Source: a virus. From it: 32,969 nucleotides of DNA. The notes beneath the pieces are model-generated. The model was not told the origin of the DNA, ran no database searches, and was given only the letters and a program-made list of their open reading frames with translations. The position numbers and the translations under genes are program-made. Positions 7,475 through 13,671 of this stretch are shown here, piece by piece; positions within the stretch are counted from its first letter, which is position 1; every line of letters starts with the position of its first letter. Where the stretch lies: positions 1 to 32,969 of the IMG/VR virus record IMGVR_UViG_3300006927_000036; one strand, written 5' to 3'.

Positions 7475-7732
7475 AGACGATGCACGGTAATGGACCGGAT
7501 CAAGTTTAAGCAACTACAAGCAACCGACAACCAGAGCTGGACAATCGGAGCCATGGTGAGGGATGCCTGGGTGCTAGAACACTCTGAGCTTCCTGACAAA
7601 GAGCTTCGGGGCAAGACCAAAGGCCCTGGGTCTCACTGTTTCGCGGTATACCCAGAATCTTTTGTGCCTACCATTGACGCGATTATCGACAAGTTCCGGT
7701 TGATGAGCGCCAGCCAGAAGGATCTGTTTTGA
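7469..7732 (+). CDS. Small hypothetical protein before ninB
   Basis: 87 residues, not recognised. It reads as a compact mixed fold (MDRIKFKQLQATDNQSWTIG, then HCFAVYPESFVPTIDAIIDKF). There are no metal sites or membrane segments. It overlaps the previous gene by ATGA and the next by TTGA, so it is part of the coupled replication and recombination operon. Its position between replication genes and ninB is typical of small accessory genes in nin-like regions. An internal ATG at codon 8 is a possible alternative start. Confidence 0.65.
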   Translation: MSRRCTVMDRIKFKQLQATDNQSWTIGAMVRDAWVLEHSELPDKELRGKTKGPGSHCFAVYPESFVPTIDAIIDKFRLMSASQKDLF

Positions 7733-8211
7733 CAAGCCAGAAGATAATCCTGCAGCCTAAGCGATCCAAGGATGATGTCGATCAGGCCATCAGGTCCGTT
7801 GTGCTGATGATGAGGTCACTACCAGATCATGTCGGCTGGATGGTGGAGATCACCAAGCCCAGGAAGGAAGCCAGCAATCAACAGCGGAAAGCCCTCTGGG
7901 GTTGTGCTTATAAATTCCTCCATGACGAGACAGGGAACGATCAGGATGACCTGCATCAGATGTTTTGTGGCGAGTTCTTCGGCTGGGAAGAGTATACTGT
8001 CCTGGGCCAGCGGAAGAAGAAGGCCATCAGGACGACAACCAAGGACGAGGAGGGTCATTCAGATCCTATCTCGGTAGATAGATTCATCGAGTTCTATGAT
8101 TTTGTGCAGCGCCACACGGCCCAGACGATTGGGTTAGTGGTCCCAGATCCAGACCCAAACTGGAAGACACGCATGATGGAAGAAGCGGATGCCAAGAAAA
8201 AAAAAGTGTGA
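7729..8211 (+). CDS. ninB: NinB-like recombination mediator
   Basis: 160 residues. The region KPRKEASNQQRKALWGCAYKF and then DDLHQMFCGEFFGWE is characteristic of NinB (lambda Orf), a DNA-binding recombination mediator that acts with RecA-like or Red-type pathways. DRFIEFYDFVQRHTAQTIGLVVPDPDP closes the family pattern. The start is TTG at 7729, overlapping the preceding stop as TTGA; no nearer ATG keeps the N-terminal strand. The 3' end reads KKKKV through a run of nine A that is shared with the start of ninG in another frame. NinB and ninG side by side, as in lambda's nin region, supports both calls. Confidence 0.85.
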   Translation: MTSQKIILQPKRSKDDVDQAIRSVVLMMRSLPDHVGWMVEITKPRKEASNQQRKALWGCAYKFLHDETGNDQDDLHQMFCGEFFGWEEYTVLGQRKKKAIRTTTKDEEGHSDPISVDRFIEFYDFVQRHTAQTIGLVVPDPDPNWKTRMMEEADAKKKKV

Positions 8212-8749
8212 GGTGTGTGGTGAGGAGTTTGAGAAGAAGCGCATGGGCCAGAGATGCCATGTTGATTGCGCGTATGAGCTGGTCATTCAGGACCGTAAGA
8301 AGCAGAAGTCTAAGGATGCCCGAAAGGCCAAGGCAGAATTCAACCAGCGGCAGCGAAGCTGGTGGTTCGGGTCCAACAACAAAGGATCTACCGCCTACTG
8401 GTTCAACAAGTACATCCGAGAACGTGATAGCGTTTCCACCCAGGCGTGTATTAGCTGCGATACCTCGAATCCGTCGAATCAATTCCATGCTGGCCACTAC
8501 AGGTCGGTTGGGGCCGCACCAGAGTTGCGCTTCCACCCAGACAACTGTCACAGACAATGCAGCCAGTGCAACACAATCAAGAGCGGCAACCAGACCGAGT
8601 ACAGAATCCGCCTGATCAGGAAGATAGGCCTGGATGCTGTAGAGGATCTCGAGTCAGCTCATCCACCCAGGAAATGGACTATCGAAGAACTGGAGAAGGA
8701 GCGGGACTGCTGGAAGGCGAAGTACCATGAGCTATGTGATGTGACATAA
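8189..8749 (+). CDS. ninG: NinG/Rap-like Holliday-junction endonuclease
   Basis: 186 residues, close to the usual NinG length. An N-terminal zinc ribbon (CEVCGEEFEKKRMGQRCHVDC, residues 7-27) is followed by a basic coil (DRKKQKSKDARKAKAEFNQRQR) and then the NinG core: CISCDT, HAGHYRSVGAAPELRFHPDN, CHRQCSQCN. These are the cysteines and histidines of the recombination nuclease that cuts branched DNA. ATG at 8189 lies inside the end of ninB, 23 bases before its stop. It is the last gene of the rightward early operon; convergent terminators are expected after it. Confidence 0.9.
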   Translation: MPRKKKCEVCGEEFEKKRMGQRCHVDCAYELVIQDRKKQKSKDARKAKAEFNQRQRSWWFGSNNKGSTAYWFNKYIRERDSVSTQACISCDTSNPSNQFHAGHYRSVGAAPELRFHPDNCHRQCSQCNTIKSGNQTEYRIRLIRKIGLDAVEDLESAHPPRKWTIEELEKERDCWKAKYHELCDVT

Positions 8750-8859
8750 CATAGATCCTCGATAACCCTCGATTCATTCTGGCTGGGGGCCGCATAGAGC
8801 GGGGCTTTGGGCTTGTAATCCTTGAAAATCCCCGATTGCCGCGCCTATCACACACTCAT

Positions 8860-8901
8860 TTGTGTCACAACATTTGTTTTGTGTCACAAGGCTTGTCACA
8901 A
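8860..8901. repeat. TTGTG-T-CACAA palindromes, probable operator cluster
   Basis: TTGTGTCACAA at 8860-8870 and again at 8879-8889, then a shortened TTGTCACAA at 8893-8901. Each full copy is a five-base inverted repeat around one base. They lie in the non-coding gap after ninG and differ from the TGTGAGTTCACA array at 18146-18260 only in the centre of the same TGTGA/TCACA half-site idea. Confidence 0.55.
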
Positions 8902-8904
8902 ACT

Positions 8905-9013
8905 ACACTCTGCTAAGCAGACGGTATTGACAATCTGCGGTCCTATCACATCTGGAGCAGGAAAAGCGGAAAAGAAATAGGCCTTTTTGTTTCCGGATTA
9001 TTCTCCAGGCAAG
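8905..9013. other. Intergenic stretch between convergent operons
   Basis: Non-coding remainder of the 8750-9184 gap. It holds a small hairpin TCTGC-TAA-GCAGA (about 8909-8921), with a third TCTGC downstream, and a TTGACA at 8927-8932 with no acceptable -10 box. No gene with a ribosome site is seen. Confidence 0.4.
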
Positions 9014-9039
9014 AAAAAACCCGCGCATCTCACGATGGG
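9014..9039 (-). terminator. Candidate terminator of the leftward operon
   Basis: Minus-strand reading: CCCATC, loop GTGA, GATG, then CGCGGG and six T. The stem has a three-base bulge before its last GGG. The U-tract and position, downstream of the last leftward gene, favour intrinsic termination. Confidence 0.5.
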
Positions 9040-9159
9040 CAGGCTTCTCGTTAACCTCAGTGGGGCGGGGTACAACCATTTACCCTCACCTTGTCAACTA
9101 CGGATGTTTTTCATATGCAGCCCACCGTCCGCTGGGACTGTCTGGCCTACTCCCCGAAA

Positions 9160-9182
9160 GGACCCCTGCCAGCAGGGTTTCC
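9160..9182. terminator. Stable hairpin just after the last leftward gene
   Basis: CCCTG-CCAG-CAGGG forms a five-base stem, extended past one mismatch by GGA/TCC. It begins three bases after the stop of the 9185-9430 gene on the minus strand and is followed there by TTTC only, so it may protect the 3' end or help termination rather than act alone. Confidence 0.35.
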
Positions 9183-9184
9183 GA

Positions 9185-9430
9185 CTATGGCCCCTCCTCG
9201 TGGATACTGGTGAGGCATTTTTCTTCCAGGCCCTTCACGGCGCATCTGCTGAGAAGCTCGATCACATCAACCTCATTGATCATGACGGCCTCGACAACGA
9301 CAGACTCGTGATAGCCTGGGTATTCAAGCGTAGGTTTCTCGTATGGCTGGTAGTCGAACAGGATCGTGACTGGCAGATCATCGCCCAGGCTGCTCACCAA
9401 TTCTCTACTTGTACTAACTTTCATGTCCAT
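9185..9430 (-). CDS. Small conserved phage protein, function unknown
   Basis: 81 residues. The pattern LPVTILFDYQPYEKPTLEYPGYHESVVVEAVMINEVDVIELL (shown here only in part: FDYQPYEKP, EYPGYHES, INEVDV) resembles short proteins found in many phage genomes, with a beta-strand, a Y-P-G-Y turn and a strand. No activity is known. ATG at 9430 follows GAGGTACAGGAAT. It is the last gene of the leftward operon that starts at 15729. A longer opposite-strand frame over the same region (8987-9457) is a shadow. Confidence 0.6.
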   Translation of the reverse strand: MDMKVSTSRELVSSLGDDLPVTILFDYQPYEKPTLEYPGYHESVVVEAVMINEVDVIELLSRCAVKGLEEKCLTSIHEEGP

Positions 9431-9467
9431 ATTCCTGTACCTCTGGCCCTATTATGACACATATTTC

Positions 9468-9483
9468 GGTTTCACATGAAACC
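9468..9483 (-). other. Perfect hairpin between two small genes
   Basis: GGTTTC-ATGT-GAAACC on the minus strand, in the 62-base gap after the 84-residue gene. It is followed by GAAA like stem II of a hammerhead, but the CUGANGA strand is missing. It may stabilise the mRNA. Confidence 0.4.
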
Positions 9484-9492
9484 CTGTCTTCC

Positions 9493-9747
9493 CTAATCAA
9501 TATTGACGCGCAAGGGTAGAACCTCGGCGGTCTGGAATCCTTCCAGGGTGAACCCCAATTCTCTCAGGATGGCGTAGACCTTGGTCAGGCCGTTGCAGTT
9601 GGCCGCACTCCAAGTGCTGCACCATCTCTCGATGACCTCATCATTGATGACCGCCTGGATACACCAGTCCTGGCCGTCCGGCGTTGTGTGGGCGATAAAG
9701 GACCCAACCCCTGGCTGAGATCCGCTGATGCCTGTCTGTACGTTCAT
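9493..9747 (-). CDS. Small hypothetical protein
   Basis: 84 residues from the ATG at 9747, which overlaps the preceding stop as ATGA and follows GAGGAGAAGTC. An upstream in-frame start at 9789 would lie inside the neighbouring gene and has no ribosome site. The sequence (GVGSFIAHTTPDGQDWCIQAVINDEVIERW) looks like a small beta-rich fold with a helical C-terminus. Not recognised. It belongs to the three-gene tail of the leftward operon, downstream of the ribozyme at 9986-10043. Confidence 0.6.
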   Translation of the reverse strand: MNVQTGISGSQPGVGSFIAHTTPDGQDWCIQAVINDEVIERWCSTWSAANCNGLTKVYAILRELGFTLEGFQTAEVLPLRVNID

Positions 9748-9959
9748 GACTTCTCCTCGGGGTACTCGAGGTTCAGCAGCCACTCGCAAAGCGCGTAGCG
9801 GTCCTCGTCCGTTGCCGGAGTGAAGATGTAGCCGTGAGGCAGTTCGCCCAGGACCTTGATCCCAGGTTCCCCGCCAGTGATTACCAGGGACGATGTCCTG
9901 GCCTCATCCCCAGCATCTCCTGGGGCCGCTCCGGTGAGCGTGATGTAATGGTTTGCCAT
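9744..9959 (-). CDS. Small hypothetical protein
   Basis: 71 residues, not recognised. It begins MANHYITLTGAAPGD and ends in an acidic helix (DEDRYALCEWLLNLEYPEEKS). ATG at 9959 follows AACTAGGAGTTTTATT, a good ribosome site. It is the first gene downstream of the hammerhead element at 9986-10043. After cleavage its message would start at 9990, about 30 bases before the start codon, leaving the ribosome site intact. Confidence 0.6.
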   Translation of the reverse strand: MANHYITLTGAAPGDAGDEARTSSLVITGGEPGIKVLGELPHGYIFTPATDEDRYALCEWLLNLEYPEEKS

Positions 9960-9985
9960 AATAAAACTCCTAGTTAAGTTGGTTT

Positions 9986-10043
9986 GCCTATAACGCCCCG
10001 AAGGGCGTTTTCACTGGGGAACCGCCCCAGATCATCAGTAGGC
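9986..10043 (-). ncRNA. Hammerhead ribozyme, type I (element A), overlapping a stop codon
   Basis: Minus-strand fold, 5' to 3': stem I GCCUA (10043-10039); core CUGAUGA (10038-10032); U; stem II CUGGGG-CGGUU-CCCCAG; U; core GAA (10012-10010); stem III AACGCCC-UUCG-GGGCGUU (10009-9992), whose first pair is A15.1-U16.1; A17 at 9991; stem I' UAGGC (9990-9986). Predicted cleavage follows 9991. The upstream gene's TGA is the UGA inside CUGAUGA, so coding and catalytic sequence overlap. The odd point is a U.U pair where most hammerheads have G-C next to the core in stem II. Confidence 0.8.
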
Positions 10044-11504
10044 CTCGACTTCGATCACCTCCCCGAATCGGTCAGCTTCTCGTTGGAACCTGGGAGCTAC
10101 TGCAGTGGTCACCCAGATCACAGGATACTCTGGCTCTTCGACTGTCACATATCCGTACCCGTCAGTGAAGTAGATCAGCGCATCCGGCTGGATGTCCTCG
10201 GCTTCGCAGTACTCAAACACTGGATCGAATCGAGTGCCGCCGCCGCCGTGCAGTACCAGCTCCACCTCTTCACCGCGCTCGAATACATCGACATGCTGTA
10301 CAACCGCATCACAGTAAATCACAGTGGTCTGGCTTGGCTGGATCGTGTCTATTAACTCGTTAATATGACCGGCTATCGTCTCCAACTCATCCTGGCCCAG
10401 GCTGCAGCTAGTATCGATACTCAGTACCAGCTCCCCGTTGGGCTGCTGATCAGGCCCAGGTAGGATCAGGCCAGAGTGCAGGAACCTACGGTTAGGCCTA
10501 GCGAATGTGGAATCGTAAGAGATCATGTCAGAAAAATATTCCTGCAGGATCTCATTCCAGGGCAGTGGCTGCTCCAGCTTGTCTTCGAGAACACCGAGGA
10601 CGTTGCCAGCACCTTTGCCCATTGCCTTCTCGGCCTGATGGGCCTGGAAGACCTGGGCAGCGATTTCGCGCTCTTCAGTCTCGATCTCGGAAGGGGTCAG
10701 CGGCTCACCATCGTCATTGACGGCATCCCAGATCTCGCCAGGAGCAGAGCCTTCGCCTGGGGAACCGGCAGGAGCTTCGCCCTCGCCTTCACCTTCGGCC
10801 TCGCCTAATCCGTTGCCAGAATCATCGTCACCCTGGTCACCAGATCCGGCTGAATCACCGGCATCATCACCATCATCACCCTGGCCATCATCACCAGATC
10901 CAGACTCGGAATCACCCTGGTCATCACCCTGGTCACCCTCATCGCCGGCCTGGGACTCAGAACCCTCTTCAGAATCACCCTCATCCTCGCCCTGGTCATC
11001 CTGGGGAGCGTTCTCGCCTTCGGAGGTATCATCACCCTCTTCATCCGAATCGCTCTCCTGTGGCTCCTGAGAGTCATCTGAAGGATCTTCCTGGGGCCTG
11101 TTACCAAAGATGATCGTGTGGATCTTCTCGGCACTCAGGCCCTTGTATGCCTGATCCAGCAAAGCACCCTGGGGGAGCTGAAAAAGCTGGTAGGCATCGA
11201 TGATCAGGTTGGCCGCAAAATCACAGGAGACGTTCCATTCTTTGGGGTCTCTGGTTCCTCGGCGGGTATGGTGACACAGGATTACATGGCATACCTCATG
11301 GGCGAAAACTGTGAACAGCTCCACGATTGAGATGGCCAGGACAAAATCCACGTTGTAAAAAACGCAGGTCCCGTCTGTGGCCATTGTCTCAGTCAGTGTA
11401 GACTCTTCCAGGCGGAGACTCAGTGCCTTGTGGGCAAAGAACGGAGCGACTCGGATGAGCCGCTTCCTGGCCTGGGTTACCTTAGCAAGTGCTTCGGCGC
11501 TCAT
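10035..11504 (-). CDS. Metallopeptidase-like plus VWA domain protein (DUF2201 type)
   Basis: 489 residues in three parts. The N-terminus (1-135) has the zinc-peptidase motif HEVCH at 69-73, in FTVFAHEVCHVILCHHTRRG, then a helical region. A strongly acidic, repetitive linker (about 137-270, rich in D, E, G, S and Q) follows. The C-terminus (about 350-489) is a VWA-like domain with the metal-site motif DTSCS and later FTDGYGY. This is the arrangement of DUF2201 proteins, which pair with a MoxR-like AAA+ ATPase; that ATPase is encoded at 12467-13522. The pair probably acts as a chaperone-like or remodelling module on an unknown target. The start overlaps the upstream stop (TAATG). Its stop codon lies inside a hammerhead ribozyme. 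Confidence 0.82.
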   Translation of the reverse strand: MSAEALAKVTQARKRLIRVAPFFAHKALSLRLEESTLTETMATDGTCVFYNVDFVLAISIVELFTVFAHEVCHVILCHHTRRGTRDPKEWNVSCDFAANLIIDAYQLFQLPQGALLDQAYKGLSAEKIHTIIFGNRPQEDPSDDSQEPQESDSDEEGDDTSEGENAPQDDQGEDEGDSEEGSESQAGDEGDQGDDQGDSESGSGDDGQGDDGDDAGDSAGSGDQGDDDSGNGLGEAEGEGEGEAPAGSPGEGSAPGEIWDAVNDDGEPLTPSEIETEEREIAAQVFQAHQAEKAMGKGAGNVLGVLEDKLEQPLPWNEILQEYFSDMISYDSTFARPNRRFLHSGLILPGPDQQPNGELVLSIDTSCSLGQDELETIAGHINELIDTIQPSQTTVIYCDAVVQHVDVFERGEEVELVLHGGGGTRFDPVFEYCEAEDIQPDALIYFTDGYGYVTVEEPEYPVIWVTTAVAPRFQREADRFGEVIEVEAY

Positions 11505-12376
11505 TAGTACAGGCCCTCCAGGCTTGACGCGATGGTCTTGGCCTTTGCGATAGTATCCTTCCTGTAGGACTCATTGGTCTTGAGTGCTTCAGGCTTGAGG
11601 TCACCCAACTGGGCCACGATCTCATCAGTGGCCTGGGCCAGTGCAGGATCGCCGGTCACATTCAGAGCTGGGAGAATGTCTACCAGATCCGTCAGGTTGG
11701 TTACCAGGGTAGGAGCAAAATTCCCAGTAGCCTTGCCGGTCTTCGCATCTACCGTGTACCCACTGAGCTTCTCGATCAGCGCCCCGAGCTTGTCTGTCAG
11801 GCGCTTGTGGATTCGAGTGGTGCTTTCCTTGATTCCGGCAGTCACCTGATCATCAACACTGTTGACAATCTTATCGATCTTGGACTGGGGCAGATCCACT
11901 CGGATGTCACCGCTATCTGGCAGATGGCAGTATTTAACCTCAATGCCGTACTTGGCAATGATCTGGTCAGTAGTCGGGTAGTCCGCTGGATTGTGAGCGG
12001 TCCCGAGCAGGTCAGCAGAGTTTGCCACTGCAATCGGGTAGCTGGTCTTCAGGTCATGAAGCAGCGTATCCCAGTCAAGCACGGCCTGGGCCAGCTCATC
12101 TTCAAATCGATCCAGCAGCTCTACCGTGATCAACCGTTGGCCATGATCGCCCCAGGGGACGGTCAAATGATCCACGATGTTGTTTCGGATATGGCCCTGG
12201 AGGGTCTTGAGTTGCTTGACCTCCGCACAGTCCACCAGATCCTTAGTGACTCCAATGGTCCCTTTCTTGGCCTTGGTCTGCTTGTTGACCTTGGCAGTCA
12301 ATCGCTTGTCGAGCTTGCGATTTCTCCAGTAGTGGAGGGTGACGCTAACCAGCAACGCCTGTTCTTGAATCCTCAT
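11504..12376 (-). CDS. DUF3150-like protein of the AAA+/VWA module
   Basis: 290 residues, mostly helical. The opening SVTLHYWRNRKLDKRLTAKVNKQTKAKKGTIGVTKDL pattern (seen as LDKRLTAKV, KAKKGTIG) and the later alternation of amphipathic helices resemble DUF3150 proteins, which occur next to MoxR-type ATPases and VWA proteins in phages and plasmids. No enzyme motif is seen. ATG at 12376 follows CGGAGAACGACATT. Its stop overlaps the VWA start by one base, so the two are coupled, and both lie between ribozymes B and A on one cleaved RNA. It is probably an adaptor of the AAA+/VWA complex. The family match is moderate. Confidence 0.7.
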   Translation of the reverse strand: MRIQEQALLVSVTLHYWRNRKLDKRLTAKVNKQTKAKKGTIGVTKDLVDCAEVKQLKTLQGHIRNNIVDHLTVPWGDHGQRLITVELLDRFEDELAQAVLDWDTLLHDLKTSYPIAVANSADLLGTAHNPADYPTTDQIIAKYGIEVKYCHLPDSGDIRVDLPQSKIDKIVNSVDDQVTAGIKESTTRIHKRLTDKLGALIEKLSGYTVDAKTGKATGNFAPTLVTNLTDLVDILPALNVTGDPALAQATDEIVAQLGDLKPEALKTNESYRKDTIAKAKTIASSLEGLY

Positions 12377-12385
12377 AATGTCGTT

Positions 12386-12399
12386 CTCCGTATCAGTTT
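12386..12399 (-). promoter_or_regulatory. Conserved leader with ribosome site downstream of ribozyme B
   Basis: AAACTGATACGGAG. Near copies occur at 13533-13546 (AAACTGACTAGGAG) and 14690-14703 (AAACTGATTAGGAG). Each lies downstream of a ribozyme and just before a start codon. Confidence 0.6.
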
Positions 12400-12407
12400 A
12401 AGTGGTT

Positions 12408-12465
12408 ATCCTATAGCCCCTCTCGGGGCTTTCACTGGGTCACCATCCCAGATCGTCAGTAGGAC
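12408..12465 (-). ncRNA. Hammerhead ribozyme, type I (element B)
   Basis: Minus-strand fold: stem I GUCCUA (12465-12460); core CUGACGA (12459-12453); U; stem II CUGGG-AUGGUGA-CCCAG; U; core GAA (12433-12431); stem III AGCCCC-GAGA-GGGGCU (12430-12415), with A15.1-U16.1 first; A17 at 12414; stem I' UAGGAU (12413-12408, last pair G.U). Cleavage is predicted after 12414. Compared with element A, the variable core base is C rather than U, the fifth stem I pair is U-A rather than G-C, and stem III has a GAGA instead of a UUCG loop. It starts one base after the AAA+ stop codon. Confidence 0.8.
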
Positions 12466-12466
12466 G

Positions 12467-13522
12467 TTAGCCCACATAGCCCTCCTTGTTGGCGATCTTG
12501 TGATCGATGTAGGCCTGGGTCTCCTTCAACTCAGGGTCACGGGCAGTCGCTGTAAGCACTGTGAGCATGGTAAACTCTGAGCTGATGCGATCCAGAAACC
12601 GGATGACGGCCCCCAGGTTCTCCCTGGTAGCTTTCCTGGCAAACAAAGCGGCCAGGGCGTACTGGGTATCAGGAGCCGAAGGTATTGGCGCGTTATCAGG
12701 ATCTGACAGGATACCGGCAACATCTGGGAGGTTGCGGATGATCTTGATGAACCCGATAAGCTGGGCAGATATACCGAATCCCAGGCAACCCTGGAGGGCG
12801 GCATGTTCCAGATCTATCGGCAGGCCCAGCTTCAGGATATCGCTTGCAGCCTCATAGGAACGGGGGCTACCGAATCCGATGACCCCTTTTTCCTTGCCCA
12901 GGCCGTTGGGGTATTCATGGATCAGTTCGGGACAGAAACCCAGGAAAGCGATGACCTCGGCCAGGACCCCGTGAGGCGCGGCCCAGGCAGTCCAGACGAC
13001 AACATCACAGATGATGTTGAAGTGAGTGGCGAATCGATTGCTGACCGCCGTATTGAAGTTACTGGTCAGGCCAGCCTTGTCTTCGGGCCTGTTGCTGGCC
13101 GCTACGACAACCCAGCCCTCGGGCAGAACATAGTCACCCAGGCATCGATCATGGAGCAGTTGATACGCTCCGGCCAGGGTGGAAGGGGATGCCAGGAACA
13201 GCTCATCCAGAAACAGAATCCCCCTGGGGCCGTCTCGCTCGACGTTGGGGAGCCAGGATGGCGTATTCCAAGTGGTGATGCCGTTCTCGATTGATGGCAC
13301 ACCGCGCAGATCCACTGCGTCCATCTGGCTCAATCGGGCATCGATGAAGCCCCAGGGCTGACCCTGGATCTCTTCGAGTCGGGCTGGTACTGCAGCGATA
13401 CCGGCAGACTTACCAACGCCTGGAGGTCCCCAAAGCGTTACCGGCTTCGTATTGCCTGCAGCCCACCATGAAGTCAGAAACTCCGTGGCTTGGCCCAGGT
13501 TAATTTGTGGAAGGTTCATCAT
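12467..13522 (-). CDS. MoxR-like AAA+ ATPase
   Basis: 351 residues from the ATG at 13522, behind AGGAGAACG; an upstream in-frame ATG at 13567 lacks a ribosome site and would run into the leader. Walker A is GPPGVGKS at 32-39; Walker B is ILFLDE near 102-107; a sensor-1-like VVVAASNRPED follows. The helical C-terminal part (about 210-345) contains IGFGSPRSYEAASDIL, with the sensor-2-like arginine. This is the MoxR type, which works with VWA partners; a VWA protein is encoded two genes downstream. Ribozymes D and B flank the gene, so its message would be released as a single-gene RNA. The substrate is unknown. Confidence 0.88.
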   Translation of the reverse strand: MMNLPQINLGQATEFLTSWWAAGNTKPVTLWGPPGVGKSAGIAAVPARLEEIQGQPWGFIDARLSQMDAVDLRGVPSIENGITTWNTPSWLPNVERDGPRGILFLDELFLASPSTLAGAYQLLHDRCLGDYVLPEGWVVVAASNRPEDKAGLTSNFNTAVSNRFATHFNIICDVVVWTAWAAPHGVLAEVIAFLGFCPELIHEYPNGLGKEKGVIGFGSPRSYEAASDILKLGLPIDLEHAALQGCLGFGISAQLIGFIKIIRNLPDVAGILSDPDNAPIPSAPDTQYALAALFARKATRENLGAVIRFLDRISSEFTMLTVLTATARDPELKETQAYIDHKIANKEGYVG

Positions 13523-13566
13523 AATTGTCGTTCTCCTAGTCAGTTTCGGTTCGTATTGACGCATCA

Positions 13567-13595
13567 TCGCATAATTATACTGCGAAAGATACTTC
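13567..13595 (-). promoter_or_regulatory. Possible internal promoter upstream of the AAA+ gene
   Basis: Minus strand: GAAGTATCTTTCGC (13595-13582), AG, TATAAT (13579-13574), inside a CGCA/TGCG inverted repeat. A perfect -10 box is present but no -35 box is at the right distance. A near-identical GAAGGATCTTTCGC lies before the first gene of this operon (15789-15776). Confidence 0.4.
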
Positions 13596-13599
13596 TTTA

Positions 13600-13651
13600 G
13601 CTGTTTCGGCCTGGGGGCCTCATCAGGAGAGGTGCATCACCTCTCGACAGC
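13600..13651 (-). ncRNA. Hammerhead ribozyme, type III (element D)
   Basis: Minus-strand fold: stem III GCUGU (13651-13647); C17 at 13646; stem I GAGAGGUG-AUG-CACCUCUC (13645-13627); core CUGAUGA (13626-13620); stem II GGCC-CCCA-GGCC (13619-13608); core GAA (13607-13605); stem III' ACAGC (13604-13600), giving A15.1-U16.1. The cleavage triplet is GUC, with cleavage after 13646. Here stem III is the open end, so this is a circular permutation of elements A, B and C. Every core position matches the consensus, including G10.1-C11.1. Confidence 0.88.
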
Positions 13652-13665
13652 GGGGCCGAAGCCCC
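13652..13665 (-). other. UUCG-capped hairpin abutting ribozyme D
   Basis: GGGGC-UUCG-GCCCC on the minus strand, directly 5' of stem III of ribozyme D and six bases after the stop codon. After cleavage it would be the 3' end structure of the PAPS-2 message and could block 3' exonucleases. There is no U-tract, so it is not a simple terminator. Confidence 0.65.
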
Positions 13666-13671
13666 TGGGAC

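Noticed and set aside
8927-8955. Rightward promoter (TTGACA)
   Set aside because: At 17 bases the -10 position reads ATCTGG, too poor to support, and no gene follows in that direction.
8987-9457. 156-codon rightward ORF
   Set aside because: It lies opposite a better-supported leftward gene and terminator candidates, lacks a coupled neighbour and has unordered composition.
9431-9492. A fifth hammerhead
   Set aside because: A stem II-like hairpin followed by GAAA is present, but there is no CUGANGA, the following stem does not close with A15.1-U16.1, and the flanks cannot form stem I.
9992-10009. Simple intrinsic terminator (AACGCCC-UUCG-GGGCGUU)
   Set aside because: No U-tract follows on the transcribed strand. 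The stem is stem III of a complete hammerhead, with core bases and stems I and II in place.
10717-11070. 117-codon Ser/Pro-rich rightward ORF
   Set aside because: It is the mirror of the acidic D/E/G/S linker of the VWA protein; the repeat composition keeps the opposite frame open by chance.
11807-12580. 257-codon rightward ORF
   Set aside because: Antisense shadow across the end of the AAA+ gene, ribozyme B and the DUF3150-like gene; no ribosome site or recognisable motif.
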